Shown one piece after another: positions 39,906 to 42,635 of a DNA stretch of 42,635 bases. Positions within the stretch are counted from its first letter, which is position 1. Each line of letters starts with the position of its first letter. The stretch covers positions 1 to 42,635 of the forward strand of contig JAMPFF010000023.1 of NCBI GenBank assembly GCA_023664605.1, in the 5' to 3' direction. Source of the stretch: Clostridium sp. (GTDB taxonomy: Bacteria; Bacillota; Clostridia; Lachnospirales; Lachnospiraceae). Position numbers and translations under genes: made by a program. The notes beneath the pieces were generated by a model that did no database searches, was not told where the DNA came from, and saw only the letters and a list, made by a program, of their open reading frames with translations.

Positions 39906-42635
39906 CTATATGCCTTGGAATGTAAATGTAAATTCCAACTTTTTGCTCACATCAATCAAATACTCCGGATGCACCAAAGCCCCCCAGCTGTCGTCGCCGC
40001 CGACGCCCATCTGCTGTAAAGATACGCGTACTACCGTATAGTGTATCTGCGGCAGTTCAAAGTGATGCCTGGCATTTTCCATCTCGTGCGGCGTATAGGG
40101 CAGCGCGGAGAAATTCATATTATCTCCGGTAAATAAAAGCCCCCTGCCTTTTCTATCCGTCACCTTTGCATAGCGGACGCCCGTCTTATTGCCGCATTCC
40201 TGCGGAACGAGATATTTCGCCATATTATCGCTTACCATGTTGCGGTATATACCGAGTTTTGCACCCTCTTTGCGGTCCTCGTAAGTTTCCTCGGGACCGT
40301 TTCCGTACCACTCTACATGGTCGTAATCCGCGCTGCAATGGAATATCATGCCAAATTCCGGCATATCACCCAGCTCTTTTACCGGGTCATAGGAAAGCGT
40401 CGTCTGAATCCGTCCGTCGCCATATACGCGGTATATTACCTGACACTGTGCGTCCGGCGTCGTCTGGAACCTGTATGTATAAGTAATGACTGTGCAGTCC
40501 GCCTCTTCGCTGACAACGGGATTATCATACCATGTGCCGAGCGGCACCTGCTTTTTCACGCCCACGTCTTTTGCGGTCAGATAGAGGCTCGCCAGTTTCC
40601 ACTGCGCATATCTGCCCGGCATATTGCTTCCCTCGTCGTTATCTATAGGCGCGCGCCAGAAATTGGGCTTCGGTATTTTCTCTATCAGTTCCTTTCCCGC
40701 ATAACGGTAGGACGATAAGCCGCTCCCTCTGGAAAATAACGCCTCGAACGCCTCGCCGCGTACACCGATATTGTTTTTGCCGTAAGTAACAGTGTAAGGC
40801 TTTGCCGGCATTATCTGTACAGGCTCCCTGCTGATACGCGCCACAACCGCCTGTCCGAACGCCACCTCATAACCCGCTTTTGCCCATAAGGTATCATTTT
40901 TTAGATGGAATGAAACCGTAACGACATATTCCCCGGCGCAGTCGGGAATTGCAAAAGGAATCGGAAACCGCGCTCTGCTTTCCGGCTCCACGCATATGGA
41001 AAGCGCCTTTTCGGCAATCTGTGCGCCGTCTTTTAATAAAACGGCTTTCGCGTCAAAAGTATCTGCATTGACAAACAGACTTTTATTCCAGACTTCAAAA
41101 TCTTTTTCATGAACCGTAACCGTCAAATTTTGATAATCATATTTTACTTCCTGCATCTTCGGGGAAGCGTCCCTTTCCCCGCCGTAGACAATACCGTTTC
41201 CGCTAAAATTATAATCGCACGGACGGTCGCCAAAATCGCCGCCGTACGCCTGAAATTCTTTGCCGTAGCGGTCTTTTTTATAAATGGACTGGTCGATATA
41301 ATCCCATATAAAGCCGCCCTGATAACCGGAATTTTCCTTATCCGCAAGATTCGTATATTTATGCAGCGCGCCGCAGGAGTTGCCCATTGCGTGTGCATAT
41401 TCGCAGCAGATAAAAGGCTTTGCATCCGGCGTTTCCAGATATTTTTCGATATCCCATGCCTTAGGGTACATCCGGCTTTCCATATCGGAGGTATCGGGAT
41501 AGCTTCTGTCATGAAAGACGCCCTCATAGTGTACAAGCCTCGTATCGTCCAGTTTGCGGAACAGATCTGACATTTTAAAAAGCGTCCTGCCGCCGTAAGC
41601 CTCATTTCCACACGACCATATCACAATCGCCGGATGGTTTTTATCCCTTTGATAACAGGAGTTGACGCGGTCAAACATCATCTCCTCCCATTCTTCGTGG
41701 TCTTTCGGCAGAACATAGGATATGTCCTCAAAGCCTCTCAAATAGGCATCCCATGTGCCGTGTGTTTCCAGATTGCATTCTGCAATCATATACAGCCCGT
41801 ATCTATCGCACAAATCATAGATTGCCGCATCATCCGGATAATGGCAGGTTCTGATGGCATTGATATTGTTCCGTTTCATCGTCACAATATCTTTTTCCAA
41901 TTCTTCATAAGAAACATGGCGTCCTGAAACGGAGCTGAATTCATGTCGGTTGACGCCCTTAAAAACAATCCTCCTGCCGTTTAACAGCATCCTGTTATCT
42001 TTCATTTCAAATTTACGGAAACCGACCGCCTGCGTCGTATATTCCACAGTCTCCCCGGCCGCGTCAAACGCCTCTATCTCTAACTGGTACAAATACGGCG
42101 TCTCTGCGCTCCAGAGTTTCGGCTCGCAGACTTTTTCCTGAAACGTAAGCGTCCGTCTGCTTTCTTCCTTTTTGTCCATATTTTCCTGCCCGTCCGCTTC
42201 TTCGTCCAGCTCGTTATCCGCTTCTCCATCCGCCGTCTTTGTCTCATGTGTAAAAAGCGTTTTACCACCATCTTTTAAGGTATAGCGAATTGTTCCCTCG
42301 CCGCGTATCTTTGTCCGAATCTCCAGTACCGCTTTTTTAAAAACGTCGTCTGCAAATAATGTTTTTATCCGCATATCCTCGACATGAACGGACGGCACGG
42401 CGTATAGATAAACGCTGCGGTAGATGCCGGAAAAGCGAAAGAAGTCCTGGTCCTCGCACCAACTGGAAGAAGTCCATTTATAAACCTGCACCGCCAGTTT
42501 ATTCTCTCCGTCTTTGATATAAGAGGTAATATCAAACTCGGAGGGGGTAAAACTATCCTCGCTGTAACCTATGTAGCTTCCGTTTAACCAAAGCGCCATA
42601 CCGCTTTCCACACCCTGAAAAGAAATACGCACTTC
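39906..42635 (-). CDS. lacZ: GH2 beta-galactosidase, N-terminus cut by the window edge
   Basis: At least 909 codons; the frame runs off the right end (the last visible residues read EVRISFQGVESGMALWLNG), so about 100 N-terminal residues are missing. Visible are the jelly-roll end, Ig-like domain, GH2 barrel and large C-terminal domain. Catalytic acid/base is the Glu in IWSCGNEAYGG and nucleophile the Glu in FICCEYAHAMGNS (residues 344 and 411 counted from the visible GTG). It hydrolyses terminal beta-galactosides and would finish the products of the galactan operon. An acidic insert (GEADNELDEEADGQENMDKKEES) splits the Ig-like domain. Confidence 0.93.
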   Translation of the reverse strand, partial: EVRISFQGVESGMALWLNGSYIGYSEDSFTPSEFDITSYIKDGENKLAVQVYKWTSSSWCEDQDFFRFSGIYRSVYLYAVPSVHVEDMRIKTLFADDVFKKAVLEIRTKIRGEGTIRYTLKDGGKTLFTHETKTADGEADNELDEEADGQENMDKKEESRRTLTFQEKVCEPKLWSAETPYLYQLEIEAFDAAGETVEYTTQAVGFRKFEMKDNRMLLNGRRIVFKGVNRHEFSSVSGRHVSYEELEKDIVTMKRNNINAIRTCHYPDDAAIYDLCDRYGLYMIAECNLETHGTWDAYLRGFEDISYVLPKDHEEWEEMMFDRVNSCYQRDKNHPAIVIWSCGNEAYGGRTLFKMSDLFRKLDDTRLVHYEGVFHDRSYPDTSDMESRMYPKAWDIEKYLETPDAKPFICCEYAHAMGNSCGALHKYTNLADKENSGYQGGFIWDYIDQSIYKKDRYGKEFQAYGGDFGDRPCDYNFSGNGIVYGGERDASPKMQEVKYDYQNLTVTVHEKDFEVWNKSLFVNADTFDAKAVLLKDGAQIAEKALSICVEPESRARFPIPFAIPDCAGEYVVTVSFHLKNDTLWAKAGYEVAFGQAVVARISREPVQIMPAKPYTVTYGKNNIGVRGEAFEALFSRGSGLSSYRYAGKELIEKIPKPNFWRAPIDNDEGSNMPGRYAQWKLASLYLTAKDVGVKKQVPLGTWYDNPVVSEEADCTVITYTYRFQTTPDAQCQVIYRVYGDGRIQTTLSYDPVKELGDMPEFGMIFHCSADYDHVEWYGNGPEETYEDRKEGAKLGIYRNMVSDNMAKYLVPQECGNKTGVRYAKVTDRKGRGLLFTGDNMNFSALPYTPHEMENARHHFELPQIHYTVVRVSLQQMGVGGDDSWGALVHPEYLIDVSKKLEFTFTFQGI

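Overview
The window looks like a chromosomal segment of a gut anaerobe of the Lachnospiraceae (Clostridia). The grounds are low-to-moderate GC DNA, strong AGGAGG-type ribosome sites, a Firmicutes-style galactan/galacto-oligosaccharide uptake operon under a LacI regulator, a LytTR two-component system, an ECF sigma with a DUF4179 anti-sigma, a BlaI/M56 pair and a Bacteroidetes-free gene style. This placement is inference from gene content. No rRNA, tRNA or CRISPR array was seen.

Positions 1-4.3 kb form a small, AT-rich accessory island. It is bounded by two diverged direct copies of a ~187-bp repeat (72-258 and 4111-4297), with the last 35 codons of a tyrosine recombinase next to the left copy. 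Inside is a self-contained minus-strand cassette: an XRE repressor with its own operator, a three-helix membrane protein, two very small basic/acidic proteins and a papain-like (C39-like) cysteine-protease-fold protein. I do not recognise this combination; it is the best candidate for an undescribed system here.

Positions 4.3-10.8 kb hold the galactan operon, transcribed leftward: a galactan-binding lipoprotein, a leaderless GH53 endo-galactanase, the substrate-binding protein and two permeases, with a truncated SUFU-domain gene stuck on the end. A LacI repressor follows upstream. Matching AGTAA-N5-TTACT operators lie at both promoters. The GH2 beta-galactosidase that would finish galacto-oligosaccharide breakdown sits at the far right edge (39.9-42.6 kb) and is cut by the window.

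Positions 10.8-19.4 kb hold a LysR regulator divergent from a MATE exporter, an MBOAT/SGNH acylation pair flanked by LysR and MFS gene remnants, an inositol-monophosphatase-family enzyme and a FIST-GGDEF diguanylate cyclase.

Positions 19.5-26.7 kb hold a LytTR response regulator with a striking 22-bp-period triple repeat in its leader, a GHKL kinase, two half-size ABC exporters that probably pair, and a membrane protein fused to a PstS-like binding domain.

Positions 26.7-39.9 kb hold, in order: an ECF sigma/anti-sigma pair behind a ~198-bp palindromic element; a large lipoprotein; a DUF255 (YyaL-like) protein; a small unknown; a TetR regulator whose 3' end contains a terminator hairpin; a HicAB toxin-antitoxin; a BlaI/M56 sensor pair with tandem operators; a DUF234-type ATPase; and a zinc-ribbon membrane protein.
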